Assembly (NCBI RefSeq): GCF_005221285.1
Contig: NZ_CP039886.1
Location: forward strand, 186,001-250,000
Source of the DNA: Neisseria flavescens
GTDB lineage: Bacteria > Pseudomonadota > Gammaproteobacteria > Burkholderiales > Neisseriaceae
Length of the DNA stretch: 64,000 nucleotides
Direction of reading: 5' to 3'
The notes under the pieces were generated by a model, which was given only the letters and a program-made list of their open reading frames with translations, did not search any database and was not told where the DNA came from. Positions within the stretch are counted from its first letter, which is position 1. Every line of letters begins with the position of its first letter. The position numbers and the translations under genes are program-made. Shown here one piece after another: positions 1 to 8,184 of the stretch.

Positions 1-1
1 G

Positions 2-160
2 AGCCTGCTGATTATTGCCGTATTGTTCCGCAAAGTATCGGCAGATTATCGGGAGCAGGGCAGCCGCGTGGCTGAAACCTTGCAGGATATTCGATCGGAC
101 ATTGCGTATTTGCGCGGTGAGATAGACAAGGGTGCGGACGATGAAGCAACAAGGACATAG
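2..160 (+). CDS. C-terminal end of a small membrane protein, possibly YqjE/holin-like (partial)
   Basis: An open frame enters from the left edge and stops with TAG at 158-160. What remains is a short hydrophobic stretch (LLIIAVLF) followed by a charged helical tail ending in DIAYLRGEIDKGADDEATRT. A hydrophobic end followed by a charged tail, beside a small basic membrane protein, resembles the yqjE-yqjK arrangement of other proteobacteria, but that is a weak inference from layout. The last ~125 bases recur at 891-1017, so this gene's 3' end is duplicated. In copy 2 the stop overlaps the next gene; here the next gene has been displaced. The N-terminus lies outside the window. Confidence 0.55.
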   Translation, partial: SLLIIAVLFRKVSADYREQGSRVAETLQDIRSDIAYLRGEIDKGADDEATRT

Positions 161-333
161 AGTTTTCTAAGAATATTAGAACATGTCAATTTTATTGCAA
201 ATGCCGTCATAGATAGACATAAAAATATTCTCGTAGCTTTTAAGATACTCTTGAAACCTTGATTAGGCACTTGCTATCTAATGATAAGGGGTTGCCCTCG
301 AATAATCAGTAAAGAAAGATTTGTTCTGGTTAT
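161..333. other. AT-rich spacer, left part of the insert
   Basis: This sequence begins exactly where copy 1 of the repeated 3' end stops matching copy 2. It is AT-rich, carries no uptake sequence, and no gene or clear hairpin is visible. Confidence 0.5.
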
Positions 334-660
334 CTATAGCAGGGCAGTTCCAATAATATTGATTTGTGGATAGAAATTTATCATTATATGAAGGCTGTTG
401 GAAAATTTAAATGATAGAGAATTACCATTTTCATCCAAATATAGCTCCGACAGATCTTCTAGATAAAGATCAATGACAATACAATCTTTTCTGTAAAACA
501 AGAGTTTGACAGAATTTACTGTCAGATCAAAGCTCAAAGTAACTCGCTCATCACCGTTAACAAACTTAACGGTCTGAATAACATCATCTATTTCGCAATC
601 AAACCCATAAATAGACATAAACTCATTACAATTTGGAATCACTAATTTAGCATTATTCAT
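334..660 (-). CDS. Orphan low-GC protein, candidate immunity protein
   Basis: This 108-residue protein is not recognised. It is acidic, has no signal peptide or membrane segment, and its composition (many I, N, D, F) resembles the small immunity proteins of polymorphic toxin loci. The start is supported by a very strong Shine-Dalgarno (AAAGGAGG) just upstream, unlike the weak sites of its neighbours. The gene lies in an AT-rich insert between two copies of a neighbouring gene's 3' end, with no toxin gene beside it, so it would be an orphan. The immunity role is inference from size, composition and context; any other small acquired cytoplasmic protein remains possible. Confidence 0.5.
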   Translation of the reverse strand: MNNAKLVIPNCNEFMSIYGFDCEIDDVIQTVKFVNGDERVTLSFDLTVNSVKLLFYRKDCIVIDLYLEDLSELYLDENGNSLSFKFSNSLHIMINFYPQINIIGTALL

Positions 661-858
661 TCTGGTTTCCTCCTTTGAGTATTATGGTAGCAGAAGATTT
701 CGAGCTGTTATTTATTATTGGAAAAAGACTCTCAAACTTTTAATTTTTAAGGGCAGTTACATCTTCTTTTATTTAATCCTTATGTTTTCCTGAAAAGAGA
801 TAATTAAAATAGCATTGTCAAATCTGGTGGCTTTGAGGATATTTTTAGCTATTTTTAT

Positions 859-1017
859 GAAACTGTTGATTATACTGTATTATTTTAAACAGTATCGGCA
901 GATTATCGGGAGCAGGGCAGTCGCGTGGCTGAGACCTTGCAGGATATTCGATCGGATATTGCGTATTTGCGCGGTGAGATAGACAAGGATGCGGATGATG
1001 AAGCAACAGGAGTATGA
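859..1017 (+). pseudogene. Second, decayed copy of the 3' end of the gene at position 2
   Basis: From 891 the sequence matches 34-160 almost base for base and ends in a stop at 1015-1017 in the equivalent position. Upstream (859-890) it is still recognisably similar but diverged, and one base shorter, so the frame is lost. It is therefore a partial duplicate, not a functional gene. The bases before it (661-858) are AT-rich with no gene seen. Confidence 0.75.
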
Positions 1018-1264
1018 GGAAGCGCGCGAGCTGCTGCTTTTGGAAGCCAAGCTGGTGCGGCTGCGGATTGAAGCGGAAAATTTGAAACTGCGTAAAGCGG
1101 AAGAAAGTAATGCTCGGCAGACTAATTGCTTGGTGATGTTGGCCGATATGGCGTATCAGTTGAGCCAAACGCGTTTGCTGTCTCAACGCGCTTTGTTTTC
1201 TACATCGCGCCGTCGGCATTGGATTTGGCTGGTATTGGCGGTCATGCTGGGCTTGTCGAGATAA
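998..1264 (+). CDS. Small basic coiled-coil/membrane protein, YqjK-like
   Basis: This is an 88-residue protein. It starts with a charged helical region (repeated EAR/LLLLEAK/RIEAENLKLRK) and ends with a basic stretch (STSRRRHW) followed by one hydrophobic segment (IWLVLAVMLGL). ATG 995 and 998 are both possible, with AAGGA at 985-989; the 998 start is chosen for spacing. It overlaps the end of the duplicated upstream gene, as expected for the original operon order. It probably sits at the inner membrane with a cytoplasmic helix. The YqjK comparison rests on size and layout only; function is unknown. Confidence 0.55.
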   Translation: MKQQEYEEARELLLLEAKLVRLRIEAENLKLRKAEESNARQTNCLVMLADMAYQLSQTRLLSQRALFSTSRRRHWIWLVLAVMLGLSR

Positions 1265-1401
1265 CCGAGGGCTGAGGTTTGGTCAAAATGATATTTGCGG
1301 CGTGTTGTTGGAGAGTGTGAACCGCTTGTTGAGGACGCTGCGTCATTGTGTTGCCGCAACTGAAGCTTTATTTATGTTGAGTATTTTTTACAAAAGACAC
1401 C

Positions 1402-1426
1402 GGCCGTCTGAACATTTCAGACGGCC
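1402..1426. terminator. Inverted uptake-sequence hairpin after the small membrane gene
   Basis: GGCCGTCTGAA and its reverse complement are separated by CAT, giving a short-looped GC-rich hairpin 140 bases past the stop of the gene at 998-1264 and just before psd. Confidence 0.7.
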
Positions 1427-1489
1427 TCAATGTTTGGAGTTTCAGATATAATGGCGGCAATTTTGAAATTATTAAATAAAGGATAAGTG

Positions 1490-2308
1490 ATGAACCGTTT
1501 GTATCCCCACCCGATTATCGCCCGTGAGGGCTGGCCGATTATCGGCGGCGGTTTGGCTTTGAGCCTGCTGGTGTCGATGTGCTGCGGTTGGTGGTCTTTG
1601 CCGTTTTGGGTGTTTACCGTATTTGCATTGCAGTTTTTCCGCGACCCTGCGCGTGAGATTCCGCAAAATCCTGAAGCGGTGTTGAGCCCGGTTGACGGCC
1701 GTATCGTGGTGGTTGAGCGCGCACGCGATCCGTATCGTGATGTCGATGCTTTGAAAATCAGTATTTTTATGAACGTGTTCAACGTGCATTCGCAAAAATC
1801 GCCTGCCGATTGTACGGTAACGAAAGTGGTCTATAACAAAGGCAAATTCGTGAATGCGGATTTGGACAAAGCCAGCACGGAAAACGAACGCAATGCGGTG
1901 TTGGCGACTACGGCTTCTGGTCGTGAAATTACTTTTGTTCAAGTGGCCGGTTTGGTGGCGCGCCGTATTTTGTGCTACACCCAAGCAGGTGCGAAACTGT
2001 CTCGCGGTGAACGCTATGGCTTCATCCGCTTTGGCTCGCGCGTGGATATGTATCTGCCTGTCGATGCGCAGGCGCAAGTGGCGATTGGCGATAAAGTTAC
2101 CGGCGTCAGCACTGTATTGGCGCGTTTGCCGCTGACTGCGCCGCAAACTGAATCTGAGCCTAAAGCCGCTGCACCAGCTTCACAAGCGACTCCGGTTTCT
2201 CAAGCTGCTCCGGTTGAGACAGTGGCAAACCAATCTACCGAACAGCAGCAAATCGAAGCGGCGGCGGCTAAGATTCAAGCGGCTGTGCAAGATGTGTTGA
2301 AAGATTAA
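1490..2308 (+). CDS. psd: Phosphatidylserine decarboxylase proenzyme
   Basis: Converts phosphatidylserine to phosphatidylethanolamine at the inner membrane. Two N-terminal hydrophobic segments (about residues 15-50) are followed by the PVDG motif (67-70), the NVH region (about 98-100) and the self-cleavage site FGSR, with Gly182-Ser183 the expected cut that creates the pyruvoyl group. The GSR form is typical of the shorter bacterial type. ATG 1490 is preferred over the adjacent GTG 1487 because it sits 8 bases after AAAGGA. The last ~55 residues are an Ala/Pro/Gln-rich extension beyond the catalytic domain, which is unusual. It is followed by a shared terminator with the convergent znuD. Confidence 0.95.
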   Translation: MNRLYPHPIIAREGWPIIGGGLALSLLVSMCCGWWSLPFWVFTVFALQFFRDPAREIPQNPEAVLSPVDGRIVVVERARDPYRDVDALKISIFMNVFNVHSQKSPADCTVTKVVYNKGKFVNADLDKASTENERNAVLATTASGREITFVQVAGLVARRILCYTQAGAKLSRGERYGFIRFGSRVDMYLPVDAQAQVAIGDKVTGVSTVLARLPLTAPQTESEPKAAAPASQATPVSQAAPVETVANQSTEQQQIEAAAAKIQAAVQDVLKD

Positions 2309-2340
2309 TAGTCAGTTTTAAATGATTGGTTAAAACAAGA

Positions 2341-2374
2341 AAAAGGTTTTCAGACGGCCGTCTGAAAACCTTTT
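2341..2374. terminator. Bidirectional terminator between psd and znuD
   Basis: A perfect 34-base palindrome is made of two abutting uptake sequences with A- and T-rich ends. It lies between convergent genes and can terminate both. Confidence 0.9.
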
Positions 2375-2392
2375 TTGTTTGCCTGTCCGATT

Positions 2393-4669
2393 TTAAAACT
2401 TCACGTTCACGCCGCCGGTAAAGCTGCGACCCATTTGCGGCGTATCAGAGAGGAAGCTGCTGTGGGCGTAAACGGATTGGTTGAGCAGGTTGTCGGCTTT
2501 GACATACCAATTCCACTCGCCATAGCGCGTATTGCGGCGGTAGTTTGCGCCGAGGTTGAGCATATGGTGTCCAGGCGTACGCGTTTCGTAGCGGGCGAGT
2601 TTGTTTTGGGCGAACACGCGGTAGTAGTCCAAATTGGCATCGATACGTTCGGTCAGCGAGGCTTTCAGGTGGAAGCCGAGGCGCGCAGCCGGAACGCGGG
2701 GCGCGTTCTGGTCGGCTTGTGCGATGAAGGGACGCTTGTCGTTGCCATCCCCCCTGCCGGGCAGGGATGGCAGGTTTTTCAGACGGCCTCGTACATAGTC
2801 GCCGGAAACGCCGATGCGGTAGCGCGGTGTGGGCTTGAAGTAGATTTCGCCTTCCGCGCCGTAGAAGTCCGCACCGGATTGGTTGTAGCGCACGAGCTTC
2901 ATTTCGCTGTCGTCTTCGATGGATTTGGGGCCGCGTCCATCGTTTAAGGTTTGGGCGTAAATGTAGTTGCCGAAACGGTTGCGGTAGAGTGCCAGATTGT
3001 ATTGCCAGCGGTCGCCTTCGTAGCCCAGCGCGAGTTCGATATTGTTGGAACGCTCTTTGTTGAGGTGTTTGTTGCCGACTTCAAAAGTGTTGGTGGCAAC
3101 GTGTTTGCCGTGTGCGTACAGCTCTTGCGTTGACGGCAGGCGTTCCTGATGGGAGGCGGTCAGGCTGAGTTTGTGTTGCGGCGTGAAATACCAGTTGCCC
3201 GAAAGTGCGAACGAGCGGGCGGTTTGGCGGTGCGCGCCGAGGTCGGGCAGGGGGTGGTTGTAGTAGTTTTCCCGATCAATCAATGCTTTGTCGTACCGGA
3301 TGGAGGCTTTTTGTTTTTCCACGCGTACGCCGCCTTCAAGCGTGAAGTTGTCCCAGTTTGCCTGTTCTACACCGAAAAAGCTGTAATGTTGCACTTTGTT
3401 GTCAAGCAGCATCGGTTGTTTGACCGCTTCGGATGTGGCAGATAAAGCACTGGATTTTTGTTGTAAATATTGAACGCCCCAGCTGCCTTTCAGACGGCCT
3501 ATGGGTTGGTGGCGCAACTCGATGCGGGCGTTTTGCGTTTTGTTTTTGAAGAAGTTTTCCACCGCATCGCCTGCTTTTTCGTCGTGGCGGTAGTCGTTGC
3601 GGTTCAGATGTACGCGCAGGGCTTCAAAACCGGGGAACGGTTGCTTCCATTCGGCGCGGAGTTCGTAGCGTTTGTTGCGCAGGTCTATCCACGGTCTGCC
3701 GTTGTGGGTGTGTGCGTGTGCATTATCGTCGTCGTGGAAGCCGCAGCTCAAGCCCGGATTGTCGTAATCGATGTCTTCTTCGGTCAACAGGTGCGGATAA
3801 AGCTGCAAATAGCGTTTGTTAATCAAGCTCTTTTGCCAGATGATGTCGGCGTGGCAATCATCGTATTCGTGGCTGTGGGCAGGCAGACCGTATTGGTCGC
3901 GACGGTCGCTGTACGCTACGCCGATAAAGCCTTTTTCGCCTACCCAAGACAGCCCGATGCTGCCTGTTTTGGAATCGGCATGGCTGTCGGGCAGTCGTTT
4001 CAGATTGCGGTAACGCGGTACGGCGTAATCGCCCGATTTGCGGTACAAGCCTTCGGTATGCAGCACGAAGTTGTTGCCCAAGCCGATATTGATGCCGCCG
4101 GACGTGAGTTTTTCCAGATTGCCGCTGCTCAAACGCAGCCCCAGTTCGCCCGATACTCCGTTTTCAGGCATTTTTTCGGGGATTTTGCCGTCGGCAACAT
4201 CAATCAGCCCCGCCACATTGCCCGAACTATATAAAAGCGTAACCGGCCCGCGCAGGATTTCAACCTGTTGCGACAAGGCGGTATCTACCATAATGGCGTG
4301 ATCGGGCGAAAAATCCGCCATATCGCCTGTTTCGCCGTGATGGTTCAACACTTTAATCCGCCTACCCGTTTGACCGCGAATGACGGGAGCGGACGCGCCG
4401 CCGCCGTATTGCGAAGCGTGGATGCCCGGAACGCCGTCTAAAGCATCACCCAAGTTGACGGCTTTTTGGCGCAAGGTATCGCCGGAGAGGATTTTGTCGG
4501 AAGCGGTCGAAGTGTGCAACAGCCCGGATGTGGCGCGCGGACGGCTTTTGCCGACGACGGTAACCTCGTCCAAGTCAACAGACTGCTCGGTTTCATGCGC
4601 TTGGGCGAGGAGGGGTGTGTTGATTAAAAGAATTGATAAAACAATGGGTTTGAGTGTAGTTTGTGTCAT
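2393..4669 (-). CDS. znuD: TonB-dependent zinc receptor ZnuD
   Basis: Outer-membrane receptor that takes up zinc (in some species also reported to bind haem) using TonB energy. A signal peptide ends near ALLAQA, followed by a TonB-box-like region (DEVTVVG), a plug domain (about 40-160) and a 22-strand type barrel ending in F. Two extracellular His/Asp/Cys-rich segments (HSHEYDDCHAD and CGFHDDDNAHAHTH) are the zinc-capturing loops known for this family. At 758 residues it has family length. A perfect Zur operator at 4698-4712 lies 29 bases before the start, so it should be induced by zinc starvation. Next to psd, as I recall for N. meningitidis. Confidence 0.96.
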   Translation of the reverse strand: MTQTTLKPIVLSILLINTPLLAQAHETEQSVDLDEVTVVGKSRPRATSGLLHTSTASDKILSGDTLRQKAVNLGDALDGVPGIHASQYGGGASAPVIRGQTGRRIKVLNHHGETGDMADFSPDHAIMVDTALSQQVEILRGPVTLLYSSGNVAGLIDVADGKIPEKMPENGVSGELGLRLSSGNLEKLTSGGINIGLGNNFVLHTEGLYRKSGDYAVPRYRNLKRLPDSHADSKTGSIGLSWVGEKGFIGVAYSDRRDQYGLPAHSHEYDDCHADIIWQKSLINKRYLQLYPHLLTEEDIDYDNPGLSCGFHDDDNAHAHTHNGRPWIDLRNKRYELRAEWKQPFPGFEALRVHLNRNDYRHDEKAGDAVENFFKNKTQNARIELRHQPIGRLKGSWGVQYLQQKSSALSATSEAVKQPMLLDNKVQHYSFFGVEQANWDNFTLEGGVRVEKQKASIRYDKALIDRENYYNHPLPDLGAHRQTARSFALSGNWYFTPQHKLSLTASHQERLPSTQELYAHGKHVATNTFEVGNKHLNKERSNNIELALGYEGDRWQYNLALYRNRFGNYIYAQTLNDGRGPKSIEDDSEMKLVRYNQSGADFYGAEGEIYFKPTPRYRIGVSGDYVRGRLKNLPSLPGRGDGNDKRPFIAQADQNAPRVPAARLGFHLKASLTERIDANLDYYRVFAQNKLARYETRTPGHHMLNLGANYRRNTRYGEWNWYVKADNLLNQSVYAHSSFLSDTPQMGRSFTGGVNVKF

Positions 4670-4697
4670 TTTAGTTTCTCATCATATTTTGAAAGGT

Positions 4698-4712
4698 TGT
4701 TATTATATAACA
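4698..4712. promoter_or_regulatory. Zur box in the znuD promoter
   Basis: TGTTATTATATAACA is a perfect 6-3-6 palindrome and fits the neisserial Zur consensus TGTTAT-N3-ATAACA. It lies immediately upstream of znuD, placed to block transcription when zinc is plentiful. Confidence 0.9.
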
Positions 4713-4749
4713 TTGCGTCATTTATATGATAAGATTTTTGAGAAAAAAA

Positions 4750-4785
4750 GGCCGTCTGAAAACGAAGCGTGGTTTTCAGACGGCC
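4750..4785. terminator. Terminator after the cupin gene
   Basis: An inverted uptake-sequence pair (14-base arms, loop CGAAGCGTGG) is flanked by A and T runs. It separates the leftward cupin gene from the znuD promoter. Confidence 0.85.
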
Positions 4786-4888
4786 TTTAGCTTGTATGTG
4801 GGTTTAAATGAAAATGGAACAATCTCTCTGCAGCCTGGTTTGGGTAAGGCAGAAAGTCATGGCAGATGGTTTGCTTTCATTGAAAGCA

Positions 4889-5374
4889 TTACTTGGTTTC
4901 GGCGGCTTTAGCGCCAGCGGTCTCTGCAATCAGATCAAGGAATACCAACGGCTTTTTGCCGATGTTTTTGAGTGCATGTGACTGGCCTGGGCGGGCGATG
5001 GTAATGTCGCCGGCGCCGACTTCGGTTTGTTTGCCTTCGCTGTCGGTAAACAGGCCTTTGCCGGATACGATGATGTAAACGTCTTCATTGCCGGTATGTT
5101 TGTGTTGGCCGATGAAAGCGCCCGGCGGTAATGTGAGCCAGCCGATTTCTTTGAATGCGTCTTGGTCGGCGGTTTGATGGCGCGTGAAGGCAAAGCTGCC
5201 GAGCAACGGGCCTTGGCCTCCAGCTGCGTTTTCGCGGTTCCATTCTGCCAAGTCGGCTTTTTTGTACACTTGGATGCTGCGGTCGGTGGGGGTGGTTTGT
5301 TCGGCAGCTTGAGCGCTTATGGATGTGCCGAGCAGAAGGGCGACGGACAATGCGGCAAATAGCGGTTTCATCAT
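4889..5374 (-). CDS. Secreted cupin-domain protein
   Basis: A 161-residue protein with a clear Sec signal peptide (cleavage after AQA, about residue 23), so it is periplasmic. The cupin barrel carries motif 1 (PPGAFIGQHKH...E, around 85-100) and motif 2 (GDITIARPGQSH, around 120-135). Together these give the His/His/Glu/His set that binds one metal ion. The start is supported by GGAGA before ATGATG. Substrate and reaction are not known; cupins range from sugar-binding to oxygenase roles. It is transcribed alone, between pepA and znuD, with its own terminator. A second, smaller secreted cupin lies at 52793-53140. Confidence 0.8.
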   Translation of the reverse strand: MMKPLFAALSVALLLGTSISAQAAEQTTPTDRSIQVYKKADLAEWNRENAAGGQGPLLGSFAFTRHQTADQDAFKEIGWLTLPPGAFIGQHKHTGNEDVYIIVSGKGLFTDSEGKQTEVGAGDITIARPGQSHALKNIGKKPLVFLDLIAETAGAKAAETK

Positions 5375-5428
5375 GGTTCTCCGTTTGTCAGGTTGAGTCA
5401 GATAATGCGGATTCCGTTTTCAGACGGC

Positions 5429-5458
5429 CTGCGGGGTTGAAATGTGTAACCCCACAGG
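5429..5458. terminator. Hairpin after pepA
   Basis: CCTG/GGGGTT pairs with AACCCC/CAGG around a 9-base loop, beside a single uptake sequence at 5419-5430. It lies 15-45 bases past the pepA stop. There is no strong T run, so terminator strength is uncertain. Confidence 0.5.
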
Positions 5459-5472
5459 CTTCCCCCCAAGAT

Positions 5473-6882
5473 TTATTTCACATTGCGCAGATAGTTTAAC
5501 AATAAAGGAACAGGGCGGCCGGTCGCGCCTTTTTCGCTGCCGGATTTCCATGCCGTACCCGCGATGTCGAGGTGCGCCCACGGGTAGTCTTCGGTAAAGT
5601 AAGACAAGAATGTTGCGGCAGTAATCGTGCCTGCGCCGGGCGTGCCGATATTGGGGATGTCGGCAAAATTGGACTTGAGCTGATCTTTATAGCTTTCAAA
5701 GAGCGGCAGTTGCCATGCTTTGTCGTCCACGTTGCGGGAGGCGGCAAGCAGGCTGTCGACCAAATCCTGATTATTGCCCATCACGCCGCTGACATCATGA
5801 CCCAAGGCGATGATGCACGCGCCGGTCAGAGTGGCAACGTCGATGACGGCTTTGGGTTTGAACTGTTCGGCGTAAGTGAGCGCGTCGCACAAAATCAGAC
5901 GGCCTTCGGCATCGGTGTTCAACACTTCAATCGTCAGACCTTTCATACTTTTCACGACATCGCCCGGTTTGCTTGCCGCGCCGGAAGGCATATTTTCACA
6001 AGTAGCGACGACGGCAATCAGGTTAATCGGCAGTTGCAGCTTGACGGCGGCGCAGAAGGTGCTGATGACGGTTGCCGCGCCGCACATATCAAACTTCATT
6101 TCGTCCATGTTCAGGCCAGGTTTGAGGGAAATGCCGCCGGTGTCGAAGGTAATGCCTTTGCCGACCAATACCACAGGCGCGGCTTCTTTGTCCGCCGCAC
6201 CGAAATAGCTCAGTTCGACCAAATAGGGATCTTCGACGCTGCCTTTGGCGACAGACCAGAACGAACCCATGTTTTCTTTGATGTAGTCTTTTTCAATGAT
6301 TTTGGCGTGTGCGCCCAGTTTTTCGGCTTCGGCTTTGGCGGTGCGCGCTAAAAATTCGGGCGTGCATTCATTGGGCGCGGCATTGCCCAAATCGCGGCAG
6401 AGGTTTTGTCCGTAAACTTGCGCTTCGGCGACGCGCAAGGCTTCTTTGACGGCAGCTTCGTGTGCGCTGTGGAACACGGCTTCTGCAAATTTGGCCGGTT
6501 TGGCTTCTTTTTTGTAGCGGTCGAAACGGTAGGCGGCACTGCCGAACGCAATCGCAAACGCTTCGGCAACGGCTGCGGCTTGCGCTTCTTCAAAGGCATG
6601 AACGTCCACATTGACCGTTTCTTGATTTTGCGCCCATTTGGCGGCTTCGGCAGCAGCTTTGTTCAGCGCGGCACGGTCGGTTTTAGCGAGGCGGGCGACG
6701 GCAATGGCTTGTAAACCGTTGCCTGTCGGGATTTTTGTGTCTGCAAAAGTTTGACCTTCTTCAAGGGAAGCGAAGAGGGCGAGGGCAGTCGGGTTGTTCA
6801 GTTGCGATGCTTCGGCGCAGACAAATAATTGCGCACCTGTCTGCTGAGCCTGCAAAGTTTCGGCTTTTGTGCTAAATTTCAC
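5473..6882 (-). CDS. pepA: Leucyl aminopeptidase (M17 family)
   Basis: A cytosolic two-metal enzyme that removes N-terminal residues from peptides; in enterobacteria the same family also binds DNA. The catalytic C-terminal half carries GKGITFDTGG, KFDMCGA and the signature NTDAEGRL with its metal-binding Asp and Glu. The start is GTG at 6882 (VKFSTKAETLQ), eight bases after AGGAGA, giving 469 residues, the family length. The open frame continues far upstream across the lptF start, but that part has no protein character and runs antisense to lptF. Divergently transcribed from lptF. Confidence 0.95.
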   Translation of the reverse strand: MKFSTKAETLQAQQTGAQLFVCAEASQLNNPTALALFASLEEGQTFADTKIPTGNGLQAIAVARLAKTDRAALNKAAAEAAKWAQNQETVNVDVHAFEEAQAAAVAEAFAIAFGSAAYRFDRYKKEAKPAKFAEAVFHSAHEAAVKEALRVAEAQVYGQNLCRDLGNAAPNECTPEFLARTAKAEAEKLGAHAKIIEKDYIKENMGSFWSVAKGSVEDPYLVELSYFGAADKEAAPVVLVGKGITFDTGGISLKPGLNMDEMKFDMCGAATVISTFCAAVKLQLPINLIAVVATCENMPSGAASKPGDVVKSMKGLTIEVLNTDAEGRLILCDALTYAEQFKPKAVIDVATLTGACIIALGHDVSGVMGNNQDLVDSLLAASRNVDDKAWQLPLFESYKDQLKSNFADIPNIGTPGAGTITAATFLSYFTEDYPWAHLDIAGTAWKSGSEKGATGRPVPLLLNYLRNVK

Positions 6883-6998
6883 GTTTATTCTCCTGATTGG
6901 AACGGTTGTCGGTTGTTCAGACGGCCTGTTGACCAGCCGTCCGAACAGATGAAAATCATTGTACTCCATTTGTGTCATGCCGTCTGAAGCCTTATTAA

Positions 6999-7042
6999 TA
7001 AATATAGGTTTCCCATAAAATAAATATAGGTTTCCCATAAAC
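6999..7042. repeat. Tandem duplication of a 22-base unit upstream of lptF
   Basis: The unit beginning TAAATATAGGTTTCCCATAA occurs at 6999-7020 and again at 7021-7042, identical in its first 20 bases. It lies in the pepA/lptF divergent promoter region, 20 bases before the lptF start, so it may alter promoter or leader spacing. Confidence 0.9.
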
Positions 7043-7062
7043 CGTATACCACGCTTAATCTT

Positions 7063-8184
7063 ATGATTTACCAAAGAAACTTCATCAAAGAACTCTCTTT
7101 TACCGCCGTCGGCATTTTCGTCGTCCTCTTGGCGGTGTTGGTCTCCACGCAAGCGATCAACTTGCTCGGACGTGCCGCCGACGGGCGTGTCGCCATCGAT
7201 GCCGTGCTGGCATTGGTCGGCTTCTGGGTCATCGGTATGACGCCGCTTTTGCTGGTTTTGACCGCGTTCATCAGCACGCTGACTGTGTTGACCCGCTACT
7301 GGCGCGACAGCGAGATGTCGGTTTGGCTTTCCTGCGGATTGGCATTGAAACAATGGATACGCCCGGTCATGCAGTTTGCCGTGCCGTTTGCCATTTTGAT
7401 TGCCGTCATGCAGCTTTGGGTGATGCCGTGGGCAGAGTTGCGCAGCCGCGAATACGCCGAAATCCTGAAGCAGAAGCAGGAATTGTCTTTGGTGGAGGCA
7501 GGCGAGTTCAACAGTTTGGGCAAACGCAACGGCAGGGTTTACTTCGTCGAAACCTTCGATACCGAATCCGGCATCATGAAAAACCTGTTCCTGCGCGAAC
7601 AGGACAAAAACGGCAACGACAACATTATCTTCGCCAAAGAAGGTAATTTCTCGCTGAACGACAACAAGCGCACACTCGACCTGCGCAACGGCTACCGATA
7701 CAGCGGCACGCCCGGACGCGCCGACTACAACCGCGTTTCCTTCCAAAACCTCAGCCTGATTATCAGCACCACGCCCAAACTCATCGACCCTGTTTCACAC
7801 CGCCGCACCATCCCGACATCCCAACTTATCGGCAGCAGCAACCCGCAACATCAGGCGGAATTGATGTGGCGTATTTCCTTGACCGTCAGCGTTTTGTTGC
7901 TGTGCCTGCTTGCCGTGCCGCTTTCCTATTTCAACCCGCGCAGCGGCCACACCTACAACATCCTCATCGCAATCGGGCTTTTCCTGATTTACCAAAACGG
8001 TCTGACCTTCCTGCGCAATGCCGTGGAAGACGGCAAAATCCATTTCTGGCTCGGACTACTGCCTATGCACATCATCATGTTTGTGATTGCCGTCGTTCTG
8101 CTGCGTGTCCGCAGTATGCCTAGCCAACCCTTCTGGCAGGCGGTTGGCAAAAGTCTGACATTGAAAGGCGGAAAATGGACCTGA
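7063..8184 (+). CDS. lptF: LPS export permease LptF
   Basis: One of the two membrane subunits of the LptB2FG ABC transporter that extracts lipooligosaccharide from the inner membrane for transport to the surface. At 373 residues it has three N-terminal membrane helices (about 10-130), a periplasmic beta-jellyroll (about 140-270) and three C-terminal helices. The last codons overlap lptG by 10 bases, so the two are co-translated. No good Shine-Dalgarno precedes the ATG; a tandem repeat ends 20 bases upstream. Confidence 0.93.
   Translation: MIYQRNFIKELSFTAVGIFVVLLAVLVSTQAINLLGRAADGRVAIDAVLALVGFWVIGMTPLLLVLTAFISTLTVLTRYWRDSEMSVWLSCGLALKQWIRPVMQFAVPFAILIAVMQLWVMPWAELRSREYAEILKQKQELSLVEAGEFNSLGKRNGRVYFVETFDTESGIMKNLFLREQDKNGNDNIIFAKEGNFSLNDNKRTLDLRNGYRYSGTPGRADYNRVSFQNLSLIISTTPKLIDPVSHRRTIPTSQLIGSSNPQHQAELMWRISLTVSVLLLCLLAVPLSYFNPRSGHTYNILIAIGLFLIYQNGLTFLRNAVEDGKIHFWLGLLPMHIIMFVIAVVLLRVRSMPSQPFWQAVGKSLTLKGGKWT

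Noticed and set aside
6883..7746. An open frame extending pepA by almost 290 codons upstream
   Set aside because: It crosses the divergent promoter and runs antisense to lptF. The GTG at 6882 has a good ribosome site and gives the family length.
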